Source: Candidatus Methylomirabilota bacterium
GTDB lineage: Bacteria; Methylomirabilota; Methylomirabilia; Rokubacteriales; DASRDR01
Direction: 5' to 3'
DNA: 64,000 nucleotides
NCBI GenBank assembly: GCA_036005065.1
Contig: DASYQW010000050.1
Span: forward strand, 1 to 64,000
Below are positions 42,765 through 50,859 of this stretch, in pieces. Made by a program: the position numbers and the translations under genes. The notes beneath the pieces are model-generated. The model made no database searches, was not told the origin of the DNA, and worked only from the letters and a program-made list of their open reading frames with translations. How positions within the stretch are numbered: position 1 is the first letter of the stretch; every line of letters starts with the position of its first letter.

Positions 42765-43367
42765 GTGGCCCGTCACGAGGACATCCTGGAGCGGGCGGCC
42801 GAGGTCTTCAACGAGCTCGGCTACCGGGGCGCCTCCGTCGAGGAGGTGGCCCGCCGCGTCGGGCTGCGCAAGGGCAGCCTCTACCACCACGTCAAGAGCA
42901 AGGAGCAGCTCCTCGCCGAGGTCCTGCTGCGCGGCATGGAGCTCCTCCGGAGGGGCCTCCCCGGCGCCGACGACGCGCGCCTCTCTCCGGGCGAGAAGAT
43001 CCGGGCGGCCATCGCCTTCCACCTCGACTGGATGGCGACCGAGCCCCACGTCACCGGCGTGTTCCTCCGCGAGCTGCCCAGCCTTCCGCCGCGCCTCCGC
43101 CGGCGTCTGATGGGGGAGATCGAGGAGTTCGAAGCCCGGTGGCGCGCCCTGGTGCGGGAAGGGGTGGCGGCCGGCGCCCTCCGGGCGGACCTGGATCCGG
43201 ACGTCACCGTCTACGCGATCCTGGGGCTCGTGAACTCGGTCCACCGGTGGTACCGACCGGACGGCCGCCTCTCCATGAAGCGGATCGCCGAGCAGTGCGC
43301 CGACCTCGTGCTCGACGGCCTGCGGCCCCGCGCGGACGGCATTCCGCCACGGGCCCGACACCGGTGA
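42765..43367 (+). CDS. TetR/AcrR family transcriptional regulator
   Basis: 200 residues from GTG. The N-terminal helix-turn-helix is clear (ILERAAEVFNELGYRGASVEEVARRVGLRKGSLYHHVKSKEQLLAEVL, in parts, residues 6-55). The C-terminal ligand domain contains FHLDWMATEPHVTGVFLRELPSLPP and ends with a TetR_C-like segment. Being placed before the Liv transporter and CoA-ligase genes, its inducer is probably an aromatic or fatty acyl-CoA formed by them. Confidence 0.9.
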   Translation: MARHEDILERAAEVFNELGYRGASVEEVARRVGLRKGSLYHHVKSKEQLLAEVLLRGMELLRRGLPGADDARLSPGEKIRAAIAFHLDWMATEPHVTGVFLRELPSLPPRLRRRLMGEIEEFEARWRALVREGVAAGALRADLDPDVTVYAILGLVNSVHRWYRPDGRLSMKRIAEQCADLVLDGLRPRADGIPPRARHR

Positions 43368-43412
43368 CCGACGGCCCGGGCCCCCGGCGGAACGGACGCT
43401 GAGCGGCCCTCG

Positions 43413-44282
43413 ATGCTGCTGCAGCAGCTCGTCAACGGCCTGATGCTGGGATCGAGCTACGCGCTCATCGGGGTGGCGTTCACCCTCCTCCTCGGCATCT
43501 TCGACATGCTGAACATCGCCATCGGCGAGGTCTTCATGCTGGGCGCCTTCTTCGGCCTGACCCTCGTCGCCGCCGGGGTGCCCTTCCTGCCGGCCCTCCT
43601 CGTCGCCATGGTCCTCGCGGGACTCGTGAACCTCGTCGTCGAGCGCTTTGCCTTCCGGCCCCTCCGCGGGACGCCCCCCGTGATCCCGCTGCTGAGCAGC
43701 ATCGGCTTCTCGATGCTGCTCCAGGACACCGCCGTCAACATCTGGGGGTCGGAGCGGACCCAGTTTCCCCCCTCGATGCGCGTCGTCACCTTCGAGCTCG
43801 GCCCCGTCCTGGTCTCGTCCGTCCAGCTCGCCATCCTGGGCACGGCCGTCGTCCTGATGGTCACTCTCCACCTGCTGGTGCAACACACCAAGATCGGGCG
43901 CGGGATGCGCGCGGTGGCCGAGAGTCCCGACACGGCGAGCCTCCTCGGCGTCGACGCCGGTCGCGTCATCGTCGCGACGTTCTTCGTCTCCGGAGCCCTG
44001 GCCGGGGCGGCCGGGATCCTGGTCGGGCTCACGTTCTCGGTCGTCTCACCGTTCATCGGGATCGAGATCGGCCTCAAGGGCGTGGCCGCCATGGTGGTCG
44101 GCGGGGCCGGCAACCTCCAGGGCGCGATGCTGGCCGGGCCCCTCCTGGGGATCGCCGAGGTGCTGAGCGTGGCCTACCTGGGGGCGGCGTACCGGGACGT
44201 CGTCGTCTACGGGCTCCTCATCCTGACCCTGGTCGCACGGCCCCAGGGGCTCCTCGGCGCAGTCGAGCGCGCCCGCGTCTGA
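43413..44282 (+). CDS. LivH-type ABC transporter permease
   Basis: 289 residues, about eight membrane helices. LLQQLVNGLMLGSSYALIGVAFTLLLGIFDMLNIAIGEVFMLGAF at the start is the LivH signature region; AESPDTASLLGVDAGRVIVATFFVSGALAG is the cytoplasmic loop near residue 170. It differs clearly from the LivH at 25.4 kb (first helix GIFDMLN instead of ATTHVLN). First gene of an H-M-G-F series; the binding protein is probably that at 52497. Confidence 0.9.
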   Translation: MLLQQLVNGLMLGSSYALIGVAFTLLLGIFDMLNIAIGEVFMLGAFFGLTLVAAGVPFLPALLVAMVLAGLVNLVVERFAFRPLRGTPPVIPLLSSIGFSMLLQDTAVNIWGSERTQFPPSMRVVTFELGPVLVSSVQLAILGTAVVLMVTLHLLVQHTKIGRGMRAVAESPDTASLLGVDAGRVIVATFFVSGALAGAAGILVGLTFSVVSPFIGIEIGLKGVAAMVVGGAGNLQGAMLAGPLLGIAEVLSVAYLGAAYRDVVVYGLLILTLVARPQGLLGAVERARV

Positions 44283-44295
44283 GCGCCCGGCGACC

Positions 44296-45147
44296 ATGCT
44301 GAGCGATTATCAGCAGACCCTGCTCCTCCTGACCGGCATCAACGTCCTGCTCGGGTGGAGCGCCTACCTCCCCCTGGCCACCGGACAGCTGTCGCTCGGC
44401 AACGCGGGCTTCATGGCGGTCGGCGCCTACGCCGCCTCGCTCCTCACCGTCCAGCCCCGATGGCCGCTCCTCCCCGCCCTGGTGGCCGGGGCCCTCCTGG
44501 CCGGGGCCCTCGGCCTCCTGGTCGGCTTCCCGGCCCTCCGGCTCCGCGGCATCTATCTGGCGATCGCCACCCTCGGCTTCGGCGAGATCGTGCGCACGTT
44601 CTTCCTCAACTTCGAGCCGACGGGCGGGCCCATGGGGATGCGCGGCATGAGCGGGACCACCCCGGGGCTCGTGTGGGCCTGGGTGGGCCTCTGCGGGCTC
44701 GGCCTCTTCGCCCTCGCCCACTCACGCCTCGGCCTGGCCCTCGACGCCGTCCACGACGACGAGGTGGCGGCCGAGCTCAGCGGCCTCGACATCACCGCGC
44801 TCAAGGTAGGCGCCTTCGGCGCCGGCGCCGCGCTGGCCGGACTGGGTGGCGGCCTCTACGCGCACTACATCCTGTTCATCGAGCCGGGGACGTTCAACTT
44901 CCTCGAGTCGATCACGATGATCCTCTTCGTCCTGCTCGGCGGGATGCGCACCTTCTGGGGCACGCTGATCGGCGCCGCCGTGTTCACCATCCTGCCCGAT
45001 CTGCTGCGAGGGCTCCAGGACTGGCGCGGCGCCTTCTTCGGCGCCCTGCTGGTGGCCATCCTCATCGTCCGCCCGTGGGGACTCCTGCCGCGGGAGACCC
45101 TGCGGATCCCCCTTCGCCGCCTGGCCGGCGCCGGTGAGAGGCCCTGA
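44296..45147 (+). CDS. LivM-type ABC transporter permease
   Basis: 283 residues. Features GWSAYLPLATGQLSLGNAGFMAVGAYAASLL, GFPALRLRGIYLAIATLGFGEIVRTFFLN and AVHDDEVAAELSGLDITALKVGAF, the LivM loop near 165. Preceded 13 bp upstream by livH. It forms the heterodimeric channel with it. Confidence 0.9.
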   Translation: MLSDYQQTLLLLTGINVLLGWSAYLPLATGQLSLGNAGFMAVGAYAASLLTVQPRWPLLPALVAGALLAGALGLLVGFPALRLRGIYLAIATLGFGEIVRTFFLNFEPTGGPMGMRGMSGTTPGLVWAWVGLCGLGLFALAHSRLGLALDAVHDDEVAAELSGLDITALKVGAFGAGAALAGLGGGLYAHYILFIEPGTFNFLESITMILFVLLGGMRTFWGTLIGAAVFTILPDLLRGLQDWRGAFFGALLVAILIVRPWGLLPRETLRIPLRRLAGAGERP

Positions 45148-45211
45148 CGGAATTGATGCGTGACGTGGCCGTGCCGGCACGACGAGAAGCAGCAGCCTGC
45201 TGCTCATAACG

Positions 45212-45949
45212 ATGCTGGAAGTCCGCGGGGTCTCGAAGCAGTTCGGCGGCCTCCAGGCGGTCTCCACTCTCACGCTCACGGTGCCGGCCGACGAGATCAC
45301 GGGTCTGATCGGCCCCAACGGCGCGGGGAAGACCACGGTCTTCAACCTCATCACCGGCCTCTACCGGCCCTCGGAGGGCTCCATCCGGTTCGAGGGCACC
45401 GAGCTCCGCGGGCGGCGCCCCCATGCCATCGCGCGCCTGGGGATCGCGCGGACCTTCCAGACCGCCCGGCTCTTCCGGACGATGAGCGTGTGGGAGCACG
45501 TGCTGGTGGGGCAGCATCACCGGGCCGGGCGCGGCCCGGGGCTCTGGTGGGGCGGCCCGCGGACCCGCGCGCTCTTCGCCGAGGCGCGCGAGCCCCTCGA
45601 GCTGATGGGGCTCTGGGCCCAGCGCGAGCTGCCGGCGCTGGCCCTCTCCTACGGGGACCAGCGGCGGCTCGAGATCGCGCGGGCGCTCGCGGCCCGGCCG
45701 CGGCTCCTGCTCCTGGACGAGCCATCGGCGGGGATGAACCCGGCCGAGTCCGAGGCCCTCGTCCGGACCCTCGAGAAGGTCCGGGCGTCCGGGGTGACGC
45801 TCCTGCTGATCGAGCACGACATGTCGGTGATCATGACCCTGTGCGACCGCGTGGCCGTGCTGAACTTCGGCCGGAAGATCGCCGAGGGGAGTCCGGCCGA
45901 GGTGCAGGCGGATCCCGGAGTCCTCGAGGCCTATCTCGGGCGGGACTGA
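45212..45949 (+). CDS. LivG-type ABC transporter ATP-binding protein
   Basis: 245 residues. Walker A GPNGAGKTT at residues 34-42, the GIARTFQTARLFRTMSVWEHVLVGQ segment of LivG, signature LSYGDQRRLEIARAL and Walker B LLLLDEPSAGMNP. The 64 bp before it hold a small AGCAGCAGCCTGCTGCT hairpin (45189-45205) that may tune translation. Confidence 0.92.
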   Translation: MLEVRGVSKQFGGLQAVSTLTLTVPADEITGLIGPNGAGKTTVFNLITGLYRPSEGSIRFEGTELRGRRPHAIARLGIARTFQTARLFRTMSVWEHVLVGQHHRAGRGPGLWWGGPRTRALFAEAREPLELMGLWAQRELPALALSYGDQRRLEIARALAARPRLLLLDEPSAGMNPAESEALVRTLEKVRASGVTLLLIEHDMSVIMTLCDRVAVLNFGRKIAEGSPAEVQADPGVLEAYLGRD

Positions 45950-45953
45950 CGCC

Positions 45954-46688
45954 GTGCTCCAGGTGAGCGCTCTCCGATCCGGATACGGGCAGGCCGAGGT
46001 GCTGAAGGGCGTGTCGATCGAGGTGCGGCAAGGGGAAATCGTGACCCTCATTGGCGCCAACGGGGCCGGTAAGACGACCCTCCTCAAGACGCTGGCGGGT
46101 CTGCTTCCGACCCGCGGCGGCCGCGTCACGTACGACGGCGAGCCGATCGAGCGCCTCCCGCCCCCCGTCCGGGTCCGCCGGGGCCTGATCCTCGTCCCCG
46201 AGGGCCGCGGCATCCTCCAGCGGATGACGGTGCGGGAGAATCTCCAGATGGGCGCCTACGCCCGTCCCGCGAGGGCCGACGTCGAGGCCGACCTCGCGGC
46301 AGTGGTCCGGCGGTTCCCCGTCCTGGCCGAGCGCGCGACCCAGCCGGCCGGCACCCTCTCGGGCGGGGAGCAGCAAATGCTGGCCATCGGCCGGGCGCTC
46401 ATGGCCCGCCCTCGGCTCCTGATGGTCGACGAGCCGTCGCTCGGGCTCGCGCCGCTGCTCGTCCGGGAAATCATGCGGATCCTCGCCGAGCTGCGCGCCC
46501 GGGGGATCACGATCCTGCTGGTGGAGCAGAACGCGCGCCAGGCCCTCCAGCTCGCCGACCGCTGCTACATCCTGGCCTCCGGCCAGATCGTCGCCGGCGG
46601 GGAGGCGCGGGCGATGCTGGCGAGCCCCGAGGTGCAGGCCGCCTACCTCCGGGGCGCCGTCGCCGAGGGTTCGAGGACGCGCCCGTGA
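45954..46688 (+). CDS. LivF-type ABC transporter ATP-binding protein
   Basis: 244 residues from GTG. Walker A GANGAGKTT at residues 34-42, LILVPEGRGILQRMTVRENLQMGAY, signature LSGGEQQMLAIGRAL, Walker B LLMVDEPSLGLAP. Its stop overlaps the next start (GTGA), coupling uptake to CoA activation. Confidence 0.92.
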   Translation: MLQVSALRSGYGQAEVLKGVSIEVRQGEIVTLIGANGAGKTTLLKTLAGLLPTRGGRVTYDGEPIERLPPPVRVRRGLILVPEGRGILQRMTVRENLQMGAYARPARADVEADLAAVVRRFPVLAERATQPAGTLSGGEQQMLAIGRALMARPRLLMVDEPSLGLAPLLVREIMRILAELRARGITILLVEQNARQALQLADRCYILASGQIVAGGEARAMLASPEVQAAYLRGAVAEGSRTRP

Positions 46689-48220
46689 ACCTGGCGAGCC
46701 TCCTCGTCGATACCCACGTCGCGGAGGGCCGCGGCGCGCGGCCCGCCGTCGTCTGCGACGGACGGTGCCTCAGCTATGGCGAGCTGCTCGTGCTGGTGAA
46801 TCAGACGGGCGGGGTCCTGCGCGCGCTCGGTGTCGAGCCAGAGCAGCGCGTGGCGCTCCTGCTGCCCGACGGGCCGGAGTTCATCGCGGCCTTCCTCGCG
46901 ACCGCGAAGATCGGGGCGGTCGCCGTACCGTGCAACACGCTCCTCAAGGCGGACGAGCTGGCCTTCATCCTGAATCACAGCCGCGCCCGCGTCGTGGTGG
47001 CGCATGAGGCGACCGCGGGGGAGCTGCGCCGGGCCCGCCCGACGCTCCGGGCGCTGCGCCACGTGGTCGTGGTCGGCGCCCCCGGCCCGGGCGAGCGCGC
47101 GTACGCGGAGGCCGTCGCCGCGGCGCCGTCGACGCTCGATCCCGAGCCGGTGGATCCGGACGACGCCGTCCTGTGGGCGTACAGCTCCGGCAGCACCGGC
47201 GTCCCGAAGGCCGCGGTCCACTCCCACGAGACCCTCGCGGTGGCGAGCCGCCTCTTCCCGGACGACGTCCTCCAGATCGGGCCGGCGGACCGGTCCCTGG
47301 CCGTGCCGAAGCTGTTCTTCACCTTCGGGCTGGGGGCGAGCCTCTACATCCCGCTGCGGGCGGGCTCCACGGTCATCCTCAATCCGCGCCCGCCGGCGGC
47401 GGAAGGCATCCTCGAACTCATCGACCGCGAGCGCCCCACGCTCTTCTACGCGGTCCCCACCCATTACGTTCGCATGCTGGCGGCGCCTGATGCGGGGCGG
47501 CGCTTCGACCTCTCCTCGCTCCGGCTCTGCTTCGCCGGGGGCGAGCCGCTGGCTCCCGACGTCTACCGGCGCTGGCGGGAGACCTTCGGGCTGGAGATTC
47601 TGGAGGTGCTCGGCTCGAGCGAGGCGCTGTTTCTCTACCTCTGCAACCGCCCGCGGCGGGCCCGGCCGGGCAGCGTCGGCCGGCCCATGCCCGGCTATTC
47701 GCTTCGGCTGGTCGACGGCGACGACCACGACGTCCCGGTCGGCGAGCCGGGGACCCTCGCCATCCAGGGCCCCACCCTCTTCCACCACTATGCCCGGCGG
47801 CCCGACCTGACCCGGCGGGCCTTCCGGGGCCCGTGGTTCCTCACCGGAGACCAGTTCCGCCAGGACGAGGACGGCTACTACTGGTTCCTCGGGCGCACCG
47901 ACGACATGCTGCGGGTGGCGGGAACGTGGGTCTCGCCGGCCGAGGTCGAAGCCGTGCTGATGGCCCACCCCGCCGTGTTCGAGTGCGCGGTCGTCGGCGC
48001 CCCCGACGGTCAGGGCACCACGCGCCCCAAGGCCTACGTCGTGCCGCAGCCGGGGAACGCCTCGGCCGACGACGCCCTCCGCGCCGAGCTCGTGGCCTTC
48101 GCCCGGGAGCGGCTCGCCGCCTACAAGGTGCCCCGGTGGGTGGAGTTCGTGACCGACCTCCCCAAGACCGCGACCGGCAAGACACAACGCTTCAAGCTCC
48201 GCGCGAGCTCTCCGCCATGA
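46685..48220 (+). CDS. Benzoate-CoA ligase family protein (AMP-forming)
   Basis: 511 residues, the usual length of benzoate-CoA ligases. The AMP-binding P-loop is YSSGSTGVPKAAVHS near residues 166-180; VPKLFFTFGLGASLYIPLRAGSTVIL, LFYAVPTHYVRML, FLTGDQFRQDEDGYYWFLGRTDDMLRVAGTWVSP and the C-terminal KTATGKTQRFKLR are all close to BclA/BadA. It would convert benzoate or a related ring acid imported by LivHMGF into its CoA thioester with ATP. Confidence 0.88.
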   Translation: MNLASLLVDTHVAEGRGARPAVVCDGRCLSYGELLVLVNQTGGVLRALGVEPEQRVALLLPDGPEFIAAFLATAKIGAVAVPCNTLLKADELAFILNHSRARVVVAHEATAGELRRARPTLRALRHVVVVGAPGPGERAYAEAVAAAPSTLDPEPVDPDDAVLWAYSSGSTGVPKAAVHSHETLAVASRLFPDDVLQIGPADRSLAVPKLFFTFGLGASLYIPLRAGSTVILNPRPPAAEGILELIDRERPTLFYAVPTHYVRMLAAPDAGRRFDLSSLRLCFAGGEPLAPDVYRRWRETFGLEILEVLGSSEALFLYLCNRPRRARPGSVGRPMPGYSLRLVDGDDHDVPVGEPGTLAIQGPTLFHHYARRPDLTRRAFRGPWFLTGDQFRQDEDGYYWFLGRTDDMLRVAGTWVSPAEVEAVLMAHPAVFECAVVGAPDGQGTTRPKAYVVPQPGNASADDALRAELVAFARERLAAYKVPRWVEFVTDLPKTATGKTQRFKLRASSPP

Positions 48221-48281
48221 TGTCCCGGGCGCTCCCGCTCGCCCTGGCGGTCGGTCTCGGCGTGTGAGCGGAGAGGATCGC

Positions 48282-49127
48282 ATGGAAACTGTGAGGATCA
48301 GTCCGGCCGAGGAATTCCCTCCGGACATGCAGCGCATGTTCGAGGGGGTGAAACGCTGGTTCGGCATGCCGTTCGTGCCGAAGATGAACCGCGTCACGGC
48401 CTGGGATCCCCACTTCTGGGCCGGCTTCGGCCGATGCGGCAAGCGGGCCATGGCCGACGGCGCGCTCCCCCGCGACTTGAAGGAGATGATCGCCGTGGCG
48501 ATCAGCGCCGTGAACGCGTGCGACTACTGAGTCGTCGGCCACACGGCAGCCGGGAAGCTGCTGGGACGGACCGAGGACGCCGTCTGGTACGAGGTGGCCT
48601 ATCTGGTGGGGGCCGTGCACGGGATGAACGGGGTGGCGGACGGCCTGCGCATCCCGCTGGACTTCACGCCGGACCCGACCCGGGTCCCGCTGATGCCGCT
48701 GGTCGATCCGGCCGCGGCCGAGGGGCCGGTCAAGACGCTCTTCGACGAGATCGCCGTGTTCTTCGCGATGCCCACCCCCCCGAACCTCTACCGGGTGCTG
48801 GCCTGGGACCCCGGGTACGCGGGGGACCAGTGGCGCTATGTCCGCTATCTGTTCTCCGATGGCCAGCTCGACCGTCTGTCGAAGCACGTCGTCGCGCTGG
48901 CCGCGTCGATGGCGGCGCGGTCGGCCTACGGCATCGACTTCCACCATCGCGAGACCCGGCGCCTCGGGCTATCCGACGAGGCGATGCGAGAGGTGGTCTT
49001 CGTCACCGAGCAGTTCAACGCGGTGAACAAGATCGGCGCCTGCCTCCAGCTCGAGCCCGACATGCAGGCGGGGCTCAGCCGGCCCGGGCGAGCCGCGGGC
49101 GGCGGCGCGGCGCCCGAGTCGCCCTGA
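48282..49127 (+). CDS. Predicted selenoprotein: AhpD-like/carboxymuconolactone decarboxylase-like protein with CxxU (TGA 48528-48530 read as Sec)
   Basis: Read through one TGA, the frame gives 281 residues. The ATG at 48282 has GGAGAGG ahead. The N-terminal AhpD-like domain ends in SAVNACDY-U-VVGHTAAGK: Cys80, Sec83, His87, exactly the CxxC...H redox motif of AhpD with Sec replacing the second Cys. A second AhpD-like domain (about residues 150-275) lost its cysteines (SAYGIDFHH). The TGA is followed by a bSECIS-like hairpin at 48544-48563. A paralogue at 53752 has the same arrangement. The codons after the TGA are homologous to those of the paralogue, so a nonsense mutation is unlikely. Expected role: thiol/selenol peroxidase or disulfide reductase. 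Confidence 0.85.
48544..48563 (+). promoter_or_regulatory. Predicted bacterial SECIS hairpin
   Basis: Starting 13 bases after the TGA, CGGCAGC pairs with GCTGCTG (one G-U) around the six-base loop CGGGAA at 48551-48556; the loop begins 20 bases after the TGA. Bacterial SECIS elements sit in this range and need G in the apical loop. The same loop and inner stem are found at the second gene. Confidence 0.65.
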
Positions 49128-49142
49128 GCAGGAAGGAGCGCG

Positions 49143-50270
49143 ATGGCCAGGCGAGTGTCCGAGCCGACGACCCGGGTGGTGGGGCCGCTGCGGCGCATCG
49201 ACCAGCGGCAAGAGCTCCATACGCAGGCGGCCATCGGGGGCCTGGGCCCGCGCGTTCAGGAGCGGTGGACGTCCGAGTCGGTCGACCCTTTCCGCCGCAT
49301 CTTCTACCCTGAGACACGCCCGCAGAACGTCCCCATGCGGTCCTGGCGCGACATCGCCGACGGGCCGGTGAACCCGAAGCGGGTCGAGGTCAAAAACCCC
49401 GCGCGGATGGCCGAGATCATCAAGGGAGTGGCGCGCTTCCTGGGCGCCGACCTCGCCGGCATCTGCCGGCTCAACCCGGCCTGGGTCTTCACCCACCACG
49501 GCCTCCGGATCGACTTCCACAAGGGCAAGGCCGGCCAGCCGGTCGAGCTCCGGCACGCGTATGCCATCGCGCTCGGTCTCGAGATGGACCATGCCAACTT
49601 CGCCAACTCCCCCGACTTCATCGACAACGCCGCCGTGGGCAAGGGGTACCTCGAGGCCGCCAAGGTGGCGGTGTCCCTGGCCGCCTGGATCCGGGAGATC
49701 GGCTGGCCGGCCAAGGCCCACTTCTTCATCAGTGAGGAGGTCATCCACATCCCCATCGCCGTGGAGGCCGGCCTCGGGGAGCTGGCGCGGAACGGGTCCG
49801 TCATCACCCGGGAATTCGGGCCCCGGGTGCGCTTCGCCACGGTGACGACCGATCTGCCGCTGGCCGTGGACGCCCCGATCGACATCGGCGTCCAGGCGAT
49901 GTGCACGGACTGCAACAAGTGCGCGGTGAACTGCCCGGCCCAGTGCATTCCGTACGGACCCAAGGTGATCGAGCACAACGTCGAGAAGTGGGCCCTCGAC
50001 AACAAAGCGTGCATGACCTTCTGGGTCGCCAATCGCGAGCGCTTCAACGACTGCGCGCGCTGCATCACCACCTGCCCCTGGAACCTGCCGAATACCTGGT
50101 GGGCTCGCGTCGTGACCTGGGGCATTCCCCGGTGGCGCTGGTGGCGGAAGGGGCTGGTCTTCATCGACGACCTGATCCGGGGGAAGAAGCCGAACCCGAC
50201 GCGCCGCTGGCTCTACTACAAGGCGCCGGGCCCCAAAGAGGGGTGGACGATCCCCCCGGTGATCGAGTAG
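49143..50270 (+). CDS. Reductive-dehalogenase-like cobalamin/Fe-S protein, cytoplasmic
   Basis: 375 residues with no Tat signal. The N-terminal half contains FLGADLAGICRLNPAWVFTHHG and the C-terminal half two ferredoxin clusters: CTDCNKCAVNCP (Cys254, 257, 260, 264) and CARCITTCP (Cys304, 307, 311, with Cys290 nearby). These match RdhA-type reductive dehalogenases and their epoxyqueuosine-reductase-like relatives, which hold a corrinoid between the domains. RdhA membrane anchor RdhB is absent, as in catabolic (non-respiratory) members. It lies 15 bp after the selenoprotein gene and could share electrons or a substrate with it. Halide removal is not proven. Confidence 0.78.
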   Translation: MARRVSEPTTRVVGPLRRIDQRQELHTQAAIGGLGPRVQERWTSESVDPFRRIFYPETRPQNVPMRSWRDIADGPVNPKRVEVKNPARMAEIIKGVARFLGADLAGICRLNPAWVFTHHGLRIDFHKGKAGQPVELRHAYAIALGLEMDHANFANSPDFIDNAAVGKGYLEAAKVAVSLAAWIREIGWPAKAHFFISEEVIHIPIAVEAGLGELARNGSVITREFGPRVRFATVTTDLPLAVDAPIDIGVQAMCTDCNKCAVNCPAQCIPYGPKVIEHNVEKWALDNKACMTFWVANRERFNDCARCITTCPWNLPNTWWARVVTWGIPRWRWWRKGLVFIDDLIRGKKPNPTRRWLYYKAPGPKEGWTIPPVIE

Positions 50271-50339
50271 AGGCGTGGAGAAGCGGAATCGCGCTTCTTC
50301 CCGTGAGCGGGCCTCCGTTCGGGCCGAACTGGAGGTGCG

Positions 50340-50498
50340 ACCTACGTCGACAGGATCCTGAAGGGCGCCAAACCCGCCGACCTGCCTGTGGAGCAGCCCA
50401 GGGAGTTCGAGCTGGTCGTCAACCTCAAGACTGCGAAGGCTCTCGGTCTCACGATTCCGCAGTCGGTCCTCCTCCGGGCGGACGGGGTGCTCCAGTAG
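50340..50498 (+). pseudogene. C-terminal fragment of an ABC_sub_bind (PF04392-type) binding protein
   Basis: 52 codons [20 protein letters not shown]...[26 protein letters not shown], ending GVLQ and TAG. This is the universal C-terminus of 'ABC transporter substrate binding protein' PF04392 members. Nothing of the other about 270 residues is present upstream, where the dehalogenase-like gene ends. Confidence 0.75.
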
Positions 50499-50510
50499 GG
50501 CCGGCGAACC

Positions 50511-50538
50511 TTGACCGTCTGAGGAGTATCTGTAAGAG
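50511..50538 (+). promoter_or_regulatory. Candidate promoter TTGACC-16-TAAGAG
   Basis: Boxes at 50511-50516 and 50533-50538, 34 bp ahead of the antitoxin-like gene. Confidence 0.4.
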
Positions 50539-50571
50539 TGTGTGCGACGTCGGGGCTCTCGAGGAGAGAAT

Positions 50572-50775
50572 ATGCTGCTGATGAGTCTTTCCATCGACGA
50601 CAAATTGCTCCAGCAAGCCATCCGGCTCGGAGGACATCGAACCAAGCGGGCGACGATCAAAGAGGCGCTGCAAGAATACATTCAGCGTCGCAAGCGTCTC
50701 CGGGCTCACGCGGCCTTCGGGACGATCGACTTCGATCCGAAATACGACTACAAACGGGCCCGTAGGAAGCGGTGA
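50572..50775 (+). CDS. Orphan VapB-family antitoxin-like protein
   Basis: 67 residues from ATG at 50572 (ATG at 50581 also possible). MSLSIDDKLLQQAIRLGGHRTKRATIKEALQEYIQRRK is typical of VapB (VapB_antitoxin, MraZ-unrelated), with a basic tail FDPKYDYKRARRKR. No PIN-domain toxin follows; an acyl-CoA synthetase gene does. It may be a leftover or an antitoxin acting on the VapC of another locus. Confidence 0.75.
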   Translation: MLLMSLSIDDKLLQQAIRLGGHRTKRATIKEALQEYIQRRKRLRAHAAFGTIDFDPKYDYKRARRKR

Positions 50776-50859
50776 TCTTTCTCGCAAGGTCGGCGAGCAT
50801 GGTAGCGCACAACCGTTGGGTCGCGTCTCGGGTCGGCTGACCGGGTCCAACGCTGCCCG

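Noticed and set aside
48528-48530. TGA taken as a simple nonsense mutation
   Set aside because: The downstream codons are conserved, the paralogue has the same TGA at the same residue, and a matching hairpin follows; Sec is the simpler reading.
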